Of a DNA stretch of 64,000 nt, positions 16,944-24,999 are shown piece by piece. Under the pieces are notes generated by a model. It had not been told where the DNA came from and made no database searches. It saw nothing but the letters and a program-made list of their open reading frames with translations. A program made the translations under genes and the position numbers. The stretch comes from Polaromonas sp. (GTDB lineage: Bacteria; Pseudomonadota; Gammaproteobacteria; Burkholderiales; Burkholderiaceae_C). Within the stretch, counting starts at the first letter, position 1. Each line of letters opens with the position of its first letter. The stretch lies in NCBI RefSeq assembly GCF_012927415.1, contig NZ_JABBPF010000161.1, positions 30,061 to 94,060 on the forward strand, read 5' to 3'.

Positions 16944-17579
16944 TCACAACCTGACGGATGATGAAGACTGAATGCGCATCAGCTCATCCTGGCTGATGAT
17001 TTCAAAAATGCGTATGACTTTTTGCACGCCGGGCGTGGCGCGAACCACTTCGGTCGCCCGGTCTGCCTCGCGCATCGTCACCCGCCCCATCAGGTAGGTC
17101 GTGCCCCGCTCGGTCACGACCTTGAAGGCGTTCGATTGCAGATCCTTGGCGTCGAGCAGCATGGCCTTGATGCGTCCCGTGAGCAGCGTATCCGAAGAGC
17201 GCTCAACCAGCGACGGGCTGTTCAGAACGGCCAGCTCATTGACGACGCTCGTGACATTTTCCACCCGCGACACCACTTGCTCAACCAGCTTCCTGTCCTG
17301 CAGATTGGGCACCTCACCGGTCAGCAGCACCTGACGGTTGTAACTGGTGACGCTGACGCGCACGCGCGTGCCAAGCTCGGAACGGATCCGGTTGGCAGCC
17401 CGTAGCTCGATGGCCTCATCGTCAAGCTGGGCACCCGAGGTGCGCCGGTCGATGACCACCAGCGACCCGCCTGCCACCGCGCCGCCCACCATGAGCGGTA
17501 CACAAGCCGCCAGGGCGCCACAAAGCAGCGTCGCCGCGCATGCCGACAGGGCCAGACGTTTCATCACAATTGCTTTCAT
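16944..17579 (-). CDS. dolP: BON-domain outer-membrane lipoprotein, DolP/YraP type
   Basis: 211 aa. The signal peptide has lipobox LAAC (mature Cys near residue 26) followed by two BON domains (roughly 55-125 and 130-195; VTSYNRQVLLTGEVPN, VVTERGTTYLMGRVT). In E. coli the homologue binds anionic phospholipid at division sites and supports outer-membrane integrity. Its ATG overlaps the upstream SIS gene stop as ATGA, implying coupled translation; an internal ATG five codons later gives the cleaner signal peptide. The rsmI-yraN-SIS-BON group is conserved across proteobacteria and supports the assignment. Confidence 0.88.
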   Translation of the reverse strand: MKAIVMKRLALSACAATLLCGALAACVPLMVGGAVAGGSLVVIDRRTSGAQLDDEAIELRAANRIRSELGTRVRVSVTSYNRQVLLTGEVPNLQDRKLVEQVVSRVENVTSVVNELAVLNSPSLVERSSDTLLTGRIKAMLLDAKDLQSNAFKVVTERGTTYLMGRVTMREADRATEVVRATPGVQKVIRIFEIISQDELMRIQSSSSVRL

Positions 17580-18175
17580 ACCGAAGACTCCTGATCACCA
17601 AGTAACTGGGTATCCACGCCGTCACAAATGCAGTGAATGACGAGAGAATGCACTTCCTGAATACGGGCAGTTCGCTCATGCGGCACACAGACATGGACAT
17701 CGGTTTCGCGCAGGGCCTGGCTGATCTTGCCGCCGCCCCGGCCAGTCAGCGCCACCACGGTCATTTCGCGCTCGTGCGCCGCTTCGATAGCGGCCAGCAC
17801 ATTGGCCGAGTTGCCGCTGGTGCTCAGGGCGAGCAATACATCGCCGGCAACGCCGAGGGCGCGGACCTGCTTGGAAAAAATCACGCTGAAATCGTAATCG
17901 TTGGCAATCGCGGTAATGATGGAGCTGTCGGTCGTCAGGGCAATTGCGCCTAGTTCTGGCCGTTCCCGTTCGTAGCGGCCGACAAATTCTGCAGCGAAGT
18001 GCTGCGCATCAGCGGCCGAGCCGCCATTGCCGCAAGCCAGTACCTTGCCGCCACTGGTGACGCTGGCCAAAATGGCCTGCACCGCCGCAGCGACAGGTTT
18101 GGAAAGGATTTGCGCCGCCTGGTATTTGAGATCGGCGCTGTCGATAAATTGCTGTTCGATTCGTTGTTCAAGCAT
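17576..18175 (-). CDS. SIS-domain protein, DiaA/GmhA-like
   Basis: 199 aa from the internal ATG (MLEQRIEQQFIDSADL); the 36 earlier codons of the track ORF lack family similarity. A single SIS fold carries the sugar-phosphate loop ACGNGGSAADAQHFAAEFVGRYE and LALSTSGNSANVL. Databases usually label these phosphoheptose isomerase (ADP-heptose pathway for LPS), but the synteny with yraN and the BON gene matches E. coli diaA, a DnaA-binding initiation regulator. Zn-binding residues of true GmhA (His and Glu in AAEFVGR and IQEVHSLVIH) are present, so either role is possible. Confidence 0.85.
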   Translation of the reverse strand: MLEQRIEQQFIDSADLKYQAAQILSKPVAAAVQAILASVTSGGKVLACGNGGSAADAQHFAAEFVGRYERERPELGAIALTTDSSIITAIANDYDFSVIFSKQVRALGVAGDVLLALSTSGNSANVLAAIEAAHEREMTVVALTGRGGGKISQALRETDVHVCVPHERTARIQEVHSLVIHCICDGVDTQLLGDQESSV

Positions 18176-18298
18176 GCTCGAATGATACCGGGTCACTGTG
18201 CCGCCCCGTGCCTTCGGGAGGCTTGAGCCTTGACAGCGCAAGGTATGGTTACAAATTCGCCGCCATTTTCGCGCCGGCATCATGGCGGCACCCGGCTG

Positions 18299-18769
18299 TC
18301 ATGAAGCGTCGAAGGCTGCGATCAGCCATTCAATGTGCGCTTCGGGCCTGCCGTGAGCTGCCGCACCATGCAGCGCGCCCTGCACCAGCACCACATCAAA
18401 ACGGCAAGGCGGCGGGCTGGCAAACCGCAGCAGATAGTGACGCGCGGCAAAAATAATGCGCCGCTGCTTGACGCTGCCGATGCTGGCCGCAGCGCCACCA
18501 TGCGAACTGCCCGAGCGCTGGCGCACCTCGACAAACACCAGCGTGCCATCGGCGGCGCGCATCACCAGATCAATTTCGCCACCACCTCGCCCCGGCGTCC
18601 GATAATTGGCCTCCACCAATTTCATTCCGCCACGAATCAGCCAGGCGAGCGCGGCCGACTCGGCCGCATCACCGCGCGACTTGGTGGTAATCTCTTTTGG
18701 CAAGGCCGGAGCAATCTTTTCCAAGCTCTCGGGCGCTGCCTTGATCCCCTGTTTTCTGGAAAACCACAT
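18299..18769 (-). CDS. yraN: YraN/UPF0102 family nuclease-like protein
   Basis: 156 aa from MWFSRKQG, eight codons inside the track ORF, so that it abuts rather than deeply overlaps divergent rsmI. The endonuclease-like core has GDAAESAALAWLIRGGMKLVEANYRTPGRGGGEIDLVMR and TLVFVEVRQRSG, i.e. the E...D-ExK pattern of Holliday-junction-resolvase folds (the final K is replaced by R in VEVRQR). Function is unproven in the family. The N-terminal 35 residues are a lineage-specific extension. Confidence 0.85.
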   Translation of the reverse strand: MWFSRKQGIKAAPESLEKIAPALPKEITTKSRGDAAESAALAWLIRGGMKLVEANYRTPGRGGGEIDLVMRAADGTLVFVEVRQRSGSSHGGAAASIGSVKQRRIIFAARHYLLRFASPPPCRFDVVLVQGALHGAAAHGRPEAHIEWLIAAFDAS

Positions 18770-19680
18770 TGAACGCTTCTTTCGAATTGGCACTGGACGC
18801 CGCCCGCGCCGCAGCGGGTATGCAGCATTATCCTGAAGCCGCGCTGTATGTCGTGGCCACCCCGATTGGCAACCTCGCTGACATCAGCCTGCGCGCCCTG
18901 TACGTCCTGCAGCTTGTTAACGCCATCGCCTGCGAAGACAAGCGCCACACCCAACCCCTGCTGCGCCAGTACGGCATTGACAAACCGCTGCTGGCCGTGC
19001 ACCAGCACAACGAAGCCGAAGCCGCCGGCCTCGTCGTGCAGCGCCTGCAGCGCGGCGAGCGCGTGGCTTATGTCAGCGACGCCGGAACACCCGCCGTGAG
19101 CGACCCCGGCGCGCGCCTGGTGGCCGCTGTCCGCGGCGCCGGATTCAAGGTCATGCCTCTGCCCGGTGCCAGCAGCGTTACCACCGTGCTCAGCGCCGCT
19201 GGCGTCACTAGGGCCGAAGGCAGCGCCGAGAGTGGCACCAGTTTTGTCTTTGCCGGATTTTTGCCCAGCAAGGCGGGCGAGCGCGACCAGGCGATTGCCC
19301 TGCTGCAGGCCGACACGCGCGCAACGGTGATTCTGGAAGCGCCGCACCGCATCGAAGCGCTGGCCCGCGCGCTTGGCTTGCTGCAAAGCCGGCTGATCAC
19401 GGTGGGGCGTGAGCTGACCAAACAGTTTGAGGAAATTGCCACCATGCCCGCACAGGATTTTGCCGCCTGGCTGGCTGCTGGCCCGCAGCGCACGCGCGGC
19501 GAATTCGCACTGGTGCTGCATGCATCGGCACCGCATCAGGGCCCGGACGACAGCAGCCGGGTGCTGCAACTGCTGCTGGCGGAATTGCCACTGAAGACCG
19601 CCGTCAGGCTCGCCGCCGAAATCACAGGTGCGGCGCGCAACGAGCTTTATGACGCCGCCCTGAAACTCAAAAAAGAATGA
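18769..19680 (+). CDS. rsmI: 16S rRNA (cytidine-1402 2'-O)-methyltransferase
   Basis: 303 aa from a TTG start at 18769; an ATG at codon 18 (MQHYPEAAL) is the alternative. SAM-dependent enzyme methylating the ribose of C1402 in the decoding centre. The tetrapyrrole-methylase fold is clear: YVVATPIGNLADISLRAL, CEDKRHTQPLL, YVSDAGTPAVSDPGARLV, PLPGASSVTTVLSAAG, VILEAPHRIEALA, VGRELTKQFEEI, RGEFALVLH. The gene shares its start base with divergent yraN, and its stop overlaps the next gene as ATGA. Confidence 0.95.
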   Translation: MNASFELALDAARAAAGMQHYPEAALYVVATPIGNLADISLRALYVLQLVNAIACEDKRHTQPLLRQYGIDKPLLAVHQHNEAEAAGLVVQRLQRGERVAYVSDAGTPAVSDPGARLVAAVRGAGFKVMPLPGASSVTTVLSAAGVTRAEGSAESGTSFVFAGFLPSKAGERDQAIALLQADTRATVILEAPHRIEALARALGLLQSRLITVGRELTKQFEEIATMPAQDFAAWLAAGPQRTRGEFALVLHASAPHQGPDDSSRVLQLLLAELPLKTAVRLAAEITGAARNELYDAALKLKKE

Positions 19681-20903
19681 ATCCCAACGCCGACTCACTT
19701 TGGCGCGGACCGCGCTGGGCGCTCGCCGCCTTGCTGGCCGTACTCGGCATGCTGGGACCGTTTTCAATTGACACCTACATTCCGGCCTTTGCCGGCATGA
19801 CTCAGTCGCTGGGCGCAACGCCGGTGCAAATGCAGCAGACGCTATCGGCTTATCTGTTCGGTTTTGCATTCATGAACCTGTTCCATGGCGCACTTGCCGA
19901 CAGCTTTGGCCGCCGGCCCATCGTGTTGTGGGGCATTGCCATGTTCACTCTGGCGTCTGCCGGTTGCGCCCTGTCGCAAAACGTGGGCCAGCTGGTGTTT
20001 TTCAGGGCCATGCAGGGCTTGTCCACCGGCGCGGGCATCGTGGTGTCACGCGCCGTGATACGCGACATGTTTCCGCCCGCACAGGCGCAGCAGGTGATGA
20101 GCCAGGTCACCATTTATTTCGGCGTGGCCCCGGCGCTGGCGCCGATTGTCGGTGGGTGGCTGTTTGTGCATCTCGGCTGGCACAGCATTTTCTGGTTTCT
20201 CACTGGCGTCGGTGTCGTGCTCTGGCTTACCAACTACCGTTTTTTGCCGGAAACGCTGCAGCTTGAGGCGCGCCAGCCTTTTGAAGTACGACACCTGATG
20301 CGCGGTTACTGGCAACTGGGGTCAAGCCCGCGCTTTCTGCTGCTGGCACTGGCCAGCGGCGTGCCCTTCAATGGCATGTTTTTGTATGTGCTGTCGGCGC
20401 CGGCGTTTCTGGGTGAGCACCTGGCGCTGCAGCCGACCCAGTTTTTCTGGTTTTTCATGCTGACCATCTCCGGCATCATGTCGGGCGCCTGGCTGAGTGG
20501 CCGCATGGCCGGAAAAATCGCGCCCAAACGGCAAATCCGCCACGGCTTTGTCATCATGCTGGTGACCTCCGTGCTCAATCTGGTGGCCAATCTGCTGTTC
20601 ACCGCGCACGTAGCGTGGGCGCTGTTTCCGATTGCCATTTTTGCCTTCGGCTGGGCGATGATGGTGCCGGTGGTGACGCTGCTGGTACTTGACCTTTACC
20701 CCGAGCGGCGCGGCATGGCGTCTTCCCTGCAGGCCTTTATCGGCTCCACCGCCAACGGCCTGGTGGCTGGCGTGGTTGCGCCGCTGGTGATGCATTCGAC
20801 ACCGGCGCTGGCCGCCGTGTCTCTCGGCATGATGTGCATTGGCCTGGTCGCGTGGGTCTATCTGCACCATCGCTGGCCCGACATTGGCCGGGCTGTGGGC
20901 TAG
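19677..20903 (+). CDS. MFS drug exporter, Bcr/CflA family
   Basis: 408 aa with twelve hydrophobic segments. Family signatures: GPFSIDTYIPAF in helix 1, QQTLSAYLFGFAFMNLFHGALADSFGRRPIVLWG, and the export-type motif C SRAVIRDMFPPAQAQQVMS. Expected to pump small toxic compounds (bicyclomycin or chloramphenicol type) or amino acids out with proton exchange. Start overlaps the rsmI stop (ATGA), so the two are translationally coupled. Substrate unknown. Confidence 0.9.
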   Translation: MNPNADSLWRGPRWALAALLAVLGMLGPFSIDTYIPAFAGMTQSLGATPVQMQQTLSAYLFGFAFMNLFHGALADSFGRRPIVLWGIAMFTLASAGCALSQNVGQLVFFRAMQGLSTGAGIVVSRAVIRDMFPPAQAQQVMSQVTIYFGVAPALAPIVGGWLFVHLGWHSIFWFLTGVGVVLWLTNYRFLPETLQLEARQPFEVRHLMRGYWQLGSSPRFLLLALASGVPFNGMFLYVLSAPAFLGEHLALQPTQFFWFFMLTISGIMSGAWLSGRMAGKIAPKRQIRHGFVIMLVTSVLNLVANLLFTAHVAWALFPIAIFAFGWAMMVPVVTLLVLDLYPERRGMASSLQAFIGSTANGLVAGVVAPLVMHSTPALAAVSLGMMCIGLVAWVYLHHRWPDIGRAVG

Positions 20904-20923
20904 CGCCGGGCCGATCCGGGGCA

Positions 20924-21409
20924 TCAGTTGTTGTCGTTCATCCTGATGGGAATTTCCATGCCCTGGCCGGTACGCTGGACGACATTGCCGCCGTCCAGAT
21001 AGACCCAGAAGTACATGTCCTGGGTGACGTCCAGCCAGCGGTAGGTCATGATGTCCCCGGACCAGGAGGCGACCCGGTCAATGCTCGCGGGCCGGCCAAA
21101 CTCGCGTTCCACGTCCCCACGCGTCCATTTGCCCGGCTCGATTTTTGAAAGCTCGGCGAGCGTCATCATCTGACGCACGGCGATCACCCGGCCCGCAGCG
21201 TCCAGATCGACCATCACGGCGCGCTGGCCGGCGGGTTGGGACGAGTACTGCAGCCGTGTCCCGCCAGCCACCGGCAGCACGCGCGACGGCTTGCCGTAAT
21301 GCGCCACGACATCTTCGCGCGACATGCCCGGCTGCACTGCGGACATGGCACAAGCCGCCGTGAGCAGCACGGCCAGCGCAAGACTTGCAACATTTTTGAC
21401 AACCCTCAT
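20924..21409 (-). CDS. BamE/OmlA-like lipoprotein
   Basis: 161 aa. N-terminal lipoprotein signal with lipobox LTAAC, then two SmpA/OmlA-like halves: VQPGMSREDVVAHYGKPSRV and IEPGKWTRGDVEREFGRPASI, each with the turn and D/E-V-x-x-x-(F/Y)-G-x-P signature, followed by a beta-rich end (MTYRWLDVTQDMYFWVYLDGG). It has the BamE fold twice, unlike BamE itself (about 110 aa), so it is probably an envelope lipoprotein of unknown role. Convergent with the exporter; divergent from the NO-repair gene. Confidence 0.75.
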   Translation of the reverse strand: MRVVKNVASLALAVLLTAACAMSAVQPGMSREDVVAHYGKPSRVLPVAGGTRLQYSSQPAGQRAVMVDLDAAGRVIAVRQMMTLAELSKIEPGKWTRGDVEREFGRPASIDRVASWSGDIMTYRWLDVTQDMYFWVYLDGGNVVQRTGQGMEIPIRMNDNN

Positions 21410-21482
21410 GGCTTACTCCCGATTGATGGACTAGTTTGACATTTTCCGGAAAAGATTGTTTCCCGGCGAAACCTGAGTCCTG

Positions 21483-21523
21483 CCCTGACCCTGACCCTGA
21501 CCCTGACCCTGACCCTGACCCTG
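21483..21523. repeat. CCCTGA hexanucleotide tandem repeat, about 6.8 copies
   Basis: Six perfect CCCTGA units and a partial seventh lie in the region between the BamE-like gene and the RIC gene, ending 7 bp before the NsrR-like box. A multiple of six would not shift a reading frame, but copy-number change would alter promoter geometry. Confidence 0.95.
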
Positions 21524-21530
21524 CTATTAA

Positions 21531-21553
21531 AAGATACATTGTTAATGCACTTT
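21531..21553. promoter_or_regulatory. Candidate NsrR operator upstream of RIC gene
   Basis: An 11-1-11 palindrome with half-sites AAGATACATTG and TAATGCACTTT, matching the NsrR half-site consensus AAGATGCATTT (9/11 and 8/11 as recalled). A possible -35 TTGTTA and -10 TAAAAT overlap or follow it, the layout expected for repression by an NO-sensing Fe-S regulator. The box is 45 bp before the RIC start codon. No nsrR gene is in the window. Confidence 0.6.
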
Positions 21554-21598
21554 ATGCCATAAAATAGCGTTCTTACACGAACCATCGAGGATATTTCC

Positions 21599-22345
21599 AT
21601 GAGCGCCAGAGACAAATTTGAACCCACTGCTGCGACCGCGACAGCCGATCGCGCAGAGCAATCCCTGGGACGCCTTGCCGTGGACCTGCCAGGCGCGACG
21701 GCCGTGTTCAGGAAGCTGAAACTGGACTTCTGCTGCGGCGGTCTCGTCAGCCTGCGCCAGGCGGCACTGGACAAACAGCTGGACCTGGACGACGTGCTGG
21801 GCCAGCTCGCCGCGCTGGAGCGGCCTGACGCCCTGCCTGAAAACGTGGCACCCGGCGCGCTGATCGACCACATCATCAGCCGCTACCATGAGGTTCACCG
21901 CATCCAGCTGCCCGAGCTGGTCCGCATGGCGCGCCGCGTCGAGGCGGTGCACCGCGAACACCCGGATCTGCCCACCGGGCTGGCCGCACTGCTGGAAGGG
22001 ATGGAGCAGGAACTGCTGGCACACATGCAAAAAGAAGAGCTTATTTTGTTTCCGCTGCTCAAGTCGGGCGGCCGCCCTTTTGCCGACCGGCCCATCAGCG
22101 TGATGCGCGAGGAACACACCAGCCACGGCCAGGCGCTGGACCAGGTCCATGCCCTCACGAACGACATGCAGGCCCCCGAAGGCGCGTGCAATACCTGGCG
22201 CGCGCTTTACACCGGCATCGCGCAGTTCACCGACGACCTGATCAACCACATCCATCTGGAAAACAACGTGCTGTTTCCGGCCTTTGAAGCCGCCAGGGTG
22301 TCGGGCTGCGGCAGCGCCGAAGGCAGCGCTTGCGGCTGCCAATAA
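21599..22345 (+). CDS. ytfE: Iron-sulfur cluster repair di-iron protein (RIC/YtfE)
   Basis: 248 aa, typical length. Cytoplasmic di-iron protein that restores Fe-S clusters damaged by nitric oxide and peroxide and can release or reduce NO. The N-terminal ScdA_N domain carries the CC pair at 45-46 (LDFCCGG); the hemerythrin-like domain has the iron-ligand His/Glu set (IDHIISRYHEVHRIQLPEL, LLAHMQKEELILFPLL, MREEHTSHGQAL, LINHIHLENNVLFPAFEA). A Cys-rich tail ends SGCGSAEGSACGCQ. An NsrR-like palindrome lies upstream, matching known regulation of this family. Confidence 0.95.
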   Translation: MSARDKFEPTAATATADRAEQSLGRLAVDLPGATAVFRKLKLDFCCGGLVSLRQAALDKQLDLDDVLGQLAALERPDALPENVAPGALIDHIISRYHEVHRIQLPELVRMARRVEAVHREHPDLPTGLAALLEGMEQELLAHMQKEELILFPLLKSGGRPFADRPISVMREEHTSHGQALDQVHALTNDMQAPEGACNTWRALYTGIAQFTDDLINHIHLENNVLFPAFEAARVSGCGSAEGSACGCQ

Positions 22346-22644
22346 GCCGCTGAATCAGGCTGGCAAGCGCGAGCGGCGTTAGCGCCCAGCCGGCAAGCCG
22401 GGTTTGCGGCGATTTGTCGGCGCTCCAGAATGCGCTGCCGTGCGCGCCACCGGATCGGCGCTTGCCGGGTCGATCGGCGGGCCATCCCACCCAGCCTCGA
22501 AGGCTGCAGGGTCTTTGCCCGCCGCGCCCAACCGGTCAGTCTTGCGCGATGCGGGCTGATGGCCAAAAGACTCGAAGGTATTGAAAAAGGTGAGCTGCTG
22601 CAGGCCCAGCCCGAAGTTGAAGGTGGCGATGCCCATCAGGGCGG
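22346..22644. other. 299-bp gap after RIC gene, possible gene remnant on minus strand
   Basis: On the minus strand, after the usp stop, an open frame (22379..22644, continuing the track ORF 22379..22717) shows high G+C at third positions. It encodes a hydrophobic start (LMGIATFNFGLGLQQLTFF) followed by a polar, Pro- and Ala-rich tail ending at TAA. No start codon outside usp is evident, and I do not recognise the sequence. It may be the decayed end of a membrane-protein gene. Confidence 0.25.
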
Positions 22645-23082
22645 TCAGCGAGTAATGACGACCAGCACGCTGCAGGGCGAGTGCTCTATCAGTGTGCTTG
22701 ACATTGAACCGCGCCACCAGCGGGCCGCCCAGTTGTCGAGGTGCTTGTGGCCGACCACGATCAGGTCAGCCTGCATCGTGCCCGCATAGCGGGTGATTTC
22801 CGGCACAACTTCACCCACCAGCACTTCGCCGCGCGCCTGATATCCGGCCTCGGCCAGCCGGCGTAATCCGTCGTTGAGGGTTGTCTGATACCTGTCCTTT
22901 TCCTGGTCGATCATCTCCGAGCTGTAATAGCCGCCCTCGATCCCCATCACACCAACCGACATCGACATCACCGCGCCGAGAAAGATGGCCGACTGGCTCC
23001 AGTGGGCGATATCCCGGCAGTCCAGCAAAGCTTTCTGACCAGCCTCGGAGCCATCGTAAGCCAGCAAAATGCGTTTATACAT
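22645..23082 (-). CDS. Universal stress protein, UspA family
   Basis: 145 aa from MYKRILLAYDGSEAGQKAL, 30 codons inside the track ORF; AAGGTG upstream supports this ATG. Rossmann-like Usp fold with the N-terminal D-G-S loop and C-terminal VVGHKHLDNW...RGSMSSTLIEHSPCSVLVV, the ATP-binding G-x2-G-type region partly changed (GHKH). Probably a dimeric stress-survival factor, often induced in low oxygen. Lies back to back with the RIC gene's 3' end. Confidence 0.9.
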   Translation of the reverse strand: MYKRILLAYDGSEAGQKALLDCRDIAHWSQSAIFLGAVMSMSVGVMGIEGGYYSSEMIDQEKDRYQTTLNDGLRRLAEAGYQARGEVLVGEVVPEITRYAGTMQADLIVVGHKHLDNWAARWWRGSMSSTLIEHSPCSVLVVITR

Positions 23083-23375
23083 AGAGCACACCTTAAAGTG
23101 AGAAAGACGCGTCAGGCACGCGAATTCAGCATAAACCTCATGCGCAGGCCGCGCAACTGCCGTGCGCGGCAAAACCTGGCCGCTGGCGCGCTACTGTCAT
23201 TGTGCAGCGCCCCAAACCAGCACGGTGATGGCCATTTTCCGGCTGCTAAGGCTGATCACCGTGACCCCGTCCGGGATCAGCGGGGCACCGTCGGCATGGC
23301 GTTGCGTGACCCTGTCACACCGCTTCGTCGACGGGTTTTCGGAGGCCACACGGGAAACTGAACAGCAGCCGTAAA
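23083..23375. other. Intergenic, nothing recognised
   Basis: About 290 bp between the usp start and the EthD stop. It includes the usp leader. Short track ORFs here lack ribosome sites or family features, and I see no hairpin or RNA. Confidence 0.4.
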
Positions 23376-23684
23376 TCAGATTTCTTTGAAATCAAACATC
23401 AGCAGCTCGACCCCGGCTTGCGCAAAACTGGCCAGATCATCTGCCGCGGCCTGGCCTTGCGGCGAGCTCAGGGCCAGCTGAATGGCGGCCAGCGAATCAA
23501 AGGTCAGAATGCCCACCAAATGAAAAGACGACTCGCCGGTGTTCGAGCTGATCGCGCCGCTGCTCACTTCATAGGTACGCAAGCCCGGCATAGTCTTGGC
23601 AAGAGGTACATGAACCGAAAAATAGTGGCGGTCAAACGCCGCAGGGTCCGGTGGGTTTTTGTAGAGTGCGACGAGCTTTGCCAT
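23376..23684 (-). CDS. EthD-family dimeric alpha-beta barrel protein
   Basis: 102 aa, the normal EthD length. Begins MAKLVALYKNPPDPAAFDRHYFSVHVPLAKTMPG, the family signature with the conserved HxP, and ends with a ferredoxin-like beta strand (ELLMFDFKEI). GGAGACATTCC precedes the ATG. Members are small dimeric proteins found with ether or aromatic degradation or acting as stress monooxygenase-like proteins; no substrate is apparent. Confidence 0.85.
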   Translation of the reverse strand: MAKLVALYKNPPDPAAFDRHYFSVHVPLAKTMPGLRTYEVSSGAISSNTGESSFHLVGILTFDSLAAIQLALSSPQGQAAADDLASFAQAGVELLMFDFKEI

Positions 23685-24120
23685 GGAATGTCTCCTTCAC
23701 GGGGTTGAGGCGGGTGGACGCGTCCAGCGCTACCTTGCCACTGGCAGCGTGCCAATACACCTTACATCAAACCGCAGCCGGGGCACAGCGGGGCAACCTG
23801 TCCGGCAGCCAAAAATGAACTAGATTGCGCTGAAGTCCATATAAAACGGCTATGTCGCGCTACATATTTAATAGCAATCAAGCCGCTGGAAAAAGTGCGA
23901 GCTCGCGGTACGGCCAGCGGCGCATGGGCAGCGCTTCGCGCTTAGGCGTAGACTACTCTTTCGCCCATTTTGGTGAGAAAAACAGGGACATGGCCTAATT
24001 TTGATTTGTGCGCGACCGTTGGCGGCCGGCACAAACAGCACGATGATTTTTCGATGCGAGCGCTTTGCATCGCAGTCGTCCCGGGGTCAGTTCCAATTTT
24101 TATAATTGAGAACCCACATC
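23685..24120. other. 436-bp intergenic region with a family A-related element
   Basis: Contains CATATTTAATAGCAATCAAG and an upstream GGCTATGTCGCGC arm (23848-23882), resembling family A but with a longer spacer. Closer to the HiPIP gene lies an inverted repeat CGATGC...GCATCG (about 24052-24073), and an AT-rich stretch sits just before its ATG, so the hip promoter is probably here. No gene is supported. Confidence 0.4.
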
Positions 24121-24435
24121 ATGAATTCAAACCGCAGAATCTTCGTCATTCAATCCGTCGTCGGCGCAGGGGCACTGGCTACTGCCCACCTTGCACGGGC
24201 CCAAACCCCGCCGATGGTCAAGGAAAGCGATGCACAGGCTACGGCGCTGGGCTACAAGGCCGACGCCACCAAGGCCGACAAGGTCAAGTTCCCCAAATAC
24301 GCAGCGGGTCAGAATTGCGCCAGTTGCGCACTTTACCTGGGCAAGCCAACCGACGTCGCCGGCGGCTGCCCGCTGTTTGCGGGCAAGCAGGTGGCAGCCA
24401 AGGGCTGGTGCAGTGCGTGGGCCAAGAAGGCCTGA
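24121..24435 (+). CDS. High-potential iron-sulfur protein (HiPIP)
   Basis: 104 aa from the ATG at 24121; the track start (TTG 24106) is five codons earlier and leaves the twin-arginine signal further from the N-terminus. The Tat signal NRRIFVIQSVVGAGALATAHLARA exports the folded protein. Four cluster Cys at 66, 69, 83 and 97 (NCASC, GGCPLF, GWCSAW) follow the CX2C-X13-C-X13-C pattern and bind a [4Fe-4S] centre. HiPIPs carry electrons from the bc1 complex to periplasmic oxidases or reductases. It may serve the cytochrome and N2O branches encoded nearby (inference). Confidence 0.95.
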   Translation: MNSNRRIFVIQSVVGAGALATAHLARAQTPPMVKESDAQATALGYKADATKADKVKFPKYAAGQNCASCALYLGKPTDVAGGCPLFAGKQVAAKGWCSAWAKKA

Positions 24436-24485
24436 GTCCAGACCTGGCCTTCGTAGCGCCATGCGCTTAACAGCTGATTGCAGCA

Positions 24486-24505
24486 CTGCCCGGCTTGCCG
24501 GGCAG
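24486..24505 (+). terminator. Hairpin downstream of HiPIP gene
   Basis: Perfect 9-bp stem CTGCCCGGC-TT-GCCGGGCAG, 50 bp past the HiPIP stop. There is no run of T after it, so it would end transcription weakly or stabilise the mRNA end. The stretch from here to the tRNA contains only a 37-codon hydrophobic frame on the minus strand without a ribosome site. Confidence 0.45.
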
Positions 24506-24720
24506 CTGCTCAGCAAAACATCAGGGCGATCAGGGCGGCGTCTTCACCGACGTTAAGCAAACTGTAGCCGGCGAGTCGCCAAGCCAGATAAGTTGCCGTA
24601 TCCCACCAAGTGTAAAGATTCATGTTGAAGTGCGGCTTGGCGTTAGTTGATATGACGCCAACACCTGGGCAAACATTCAACATCCTCCGGGCGGATGACC
24701 ACGGCGGGCGATGCAGTTCT

Positions 24721-24796
24721 TGGTGCGGCTGGCGGGGATCGAACCCACGACCCTTGGCTTCGGAGGCCAATACTCTATCCACTGAGCTACAGCCGC
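24721..24796 (-). tRNA. tRNA-Arg (anticodon CCG)
   Basis: 76 nt with encoded CCA. Acceptor GCGGCTG/CAGCCGC, D-loop AGCTCAGTGGATAGAGT, anticodon stem TTGGC/GCCAA with loop CTCCGAA (anticodon CCG, reads CGG), T-arm GGGTTCGATCCC. The track ORF 24510..24851 covering it is just the translated tRNA. No phage or integrase gene is attached. Confidence 0.97.
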
Positions 24797-24999
24797 AACG
24801 CTGGAAAACAACTTGACGCAAAGTCTGAAGGCGAGACTGGCTCTTGGGCAATCACGCTGCGCATTAACTGGTTAACGCGCAGGAACATGATTCTATCAGC
24901 CAGCCTGCCGCGGGAGGTTTTGCAAGGCTCGCGGCTATAATATGAGGCTGCTTCAGCAGACCGAGATAGCCCCCCGATTTCTAGCTTTTTGAGGACGCC

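Noticed and set aside
18637-19869. 410-aa minus-strand ORF over rsmI
   Set aside because: Shadow of rsmI; Arg/Gln/Ala-rich with no family feature.
21483-21523. CRISPR-like array
   Set aside because: Simple 6-bp tandem repeat without spacers; no cas genes in the window.
24510-24851. 113-aa minus-strand ORF
   Set aside because: Its middle (VDRVLASEAKGRGFDPRQPH) is the translation of tRNA-Arg.
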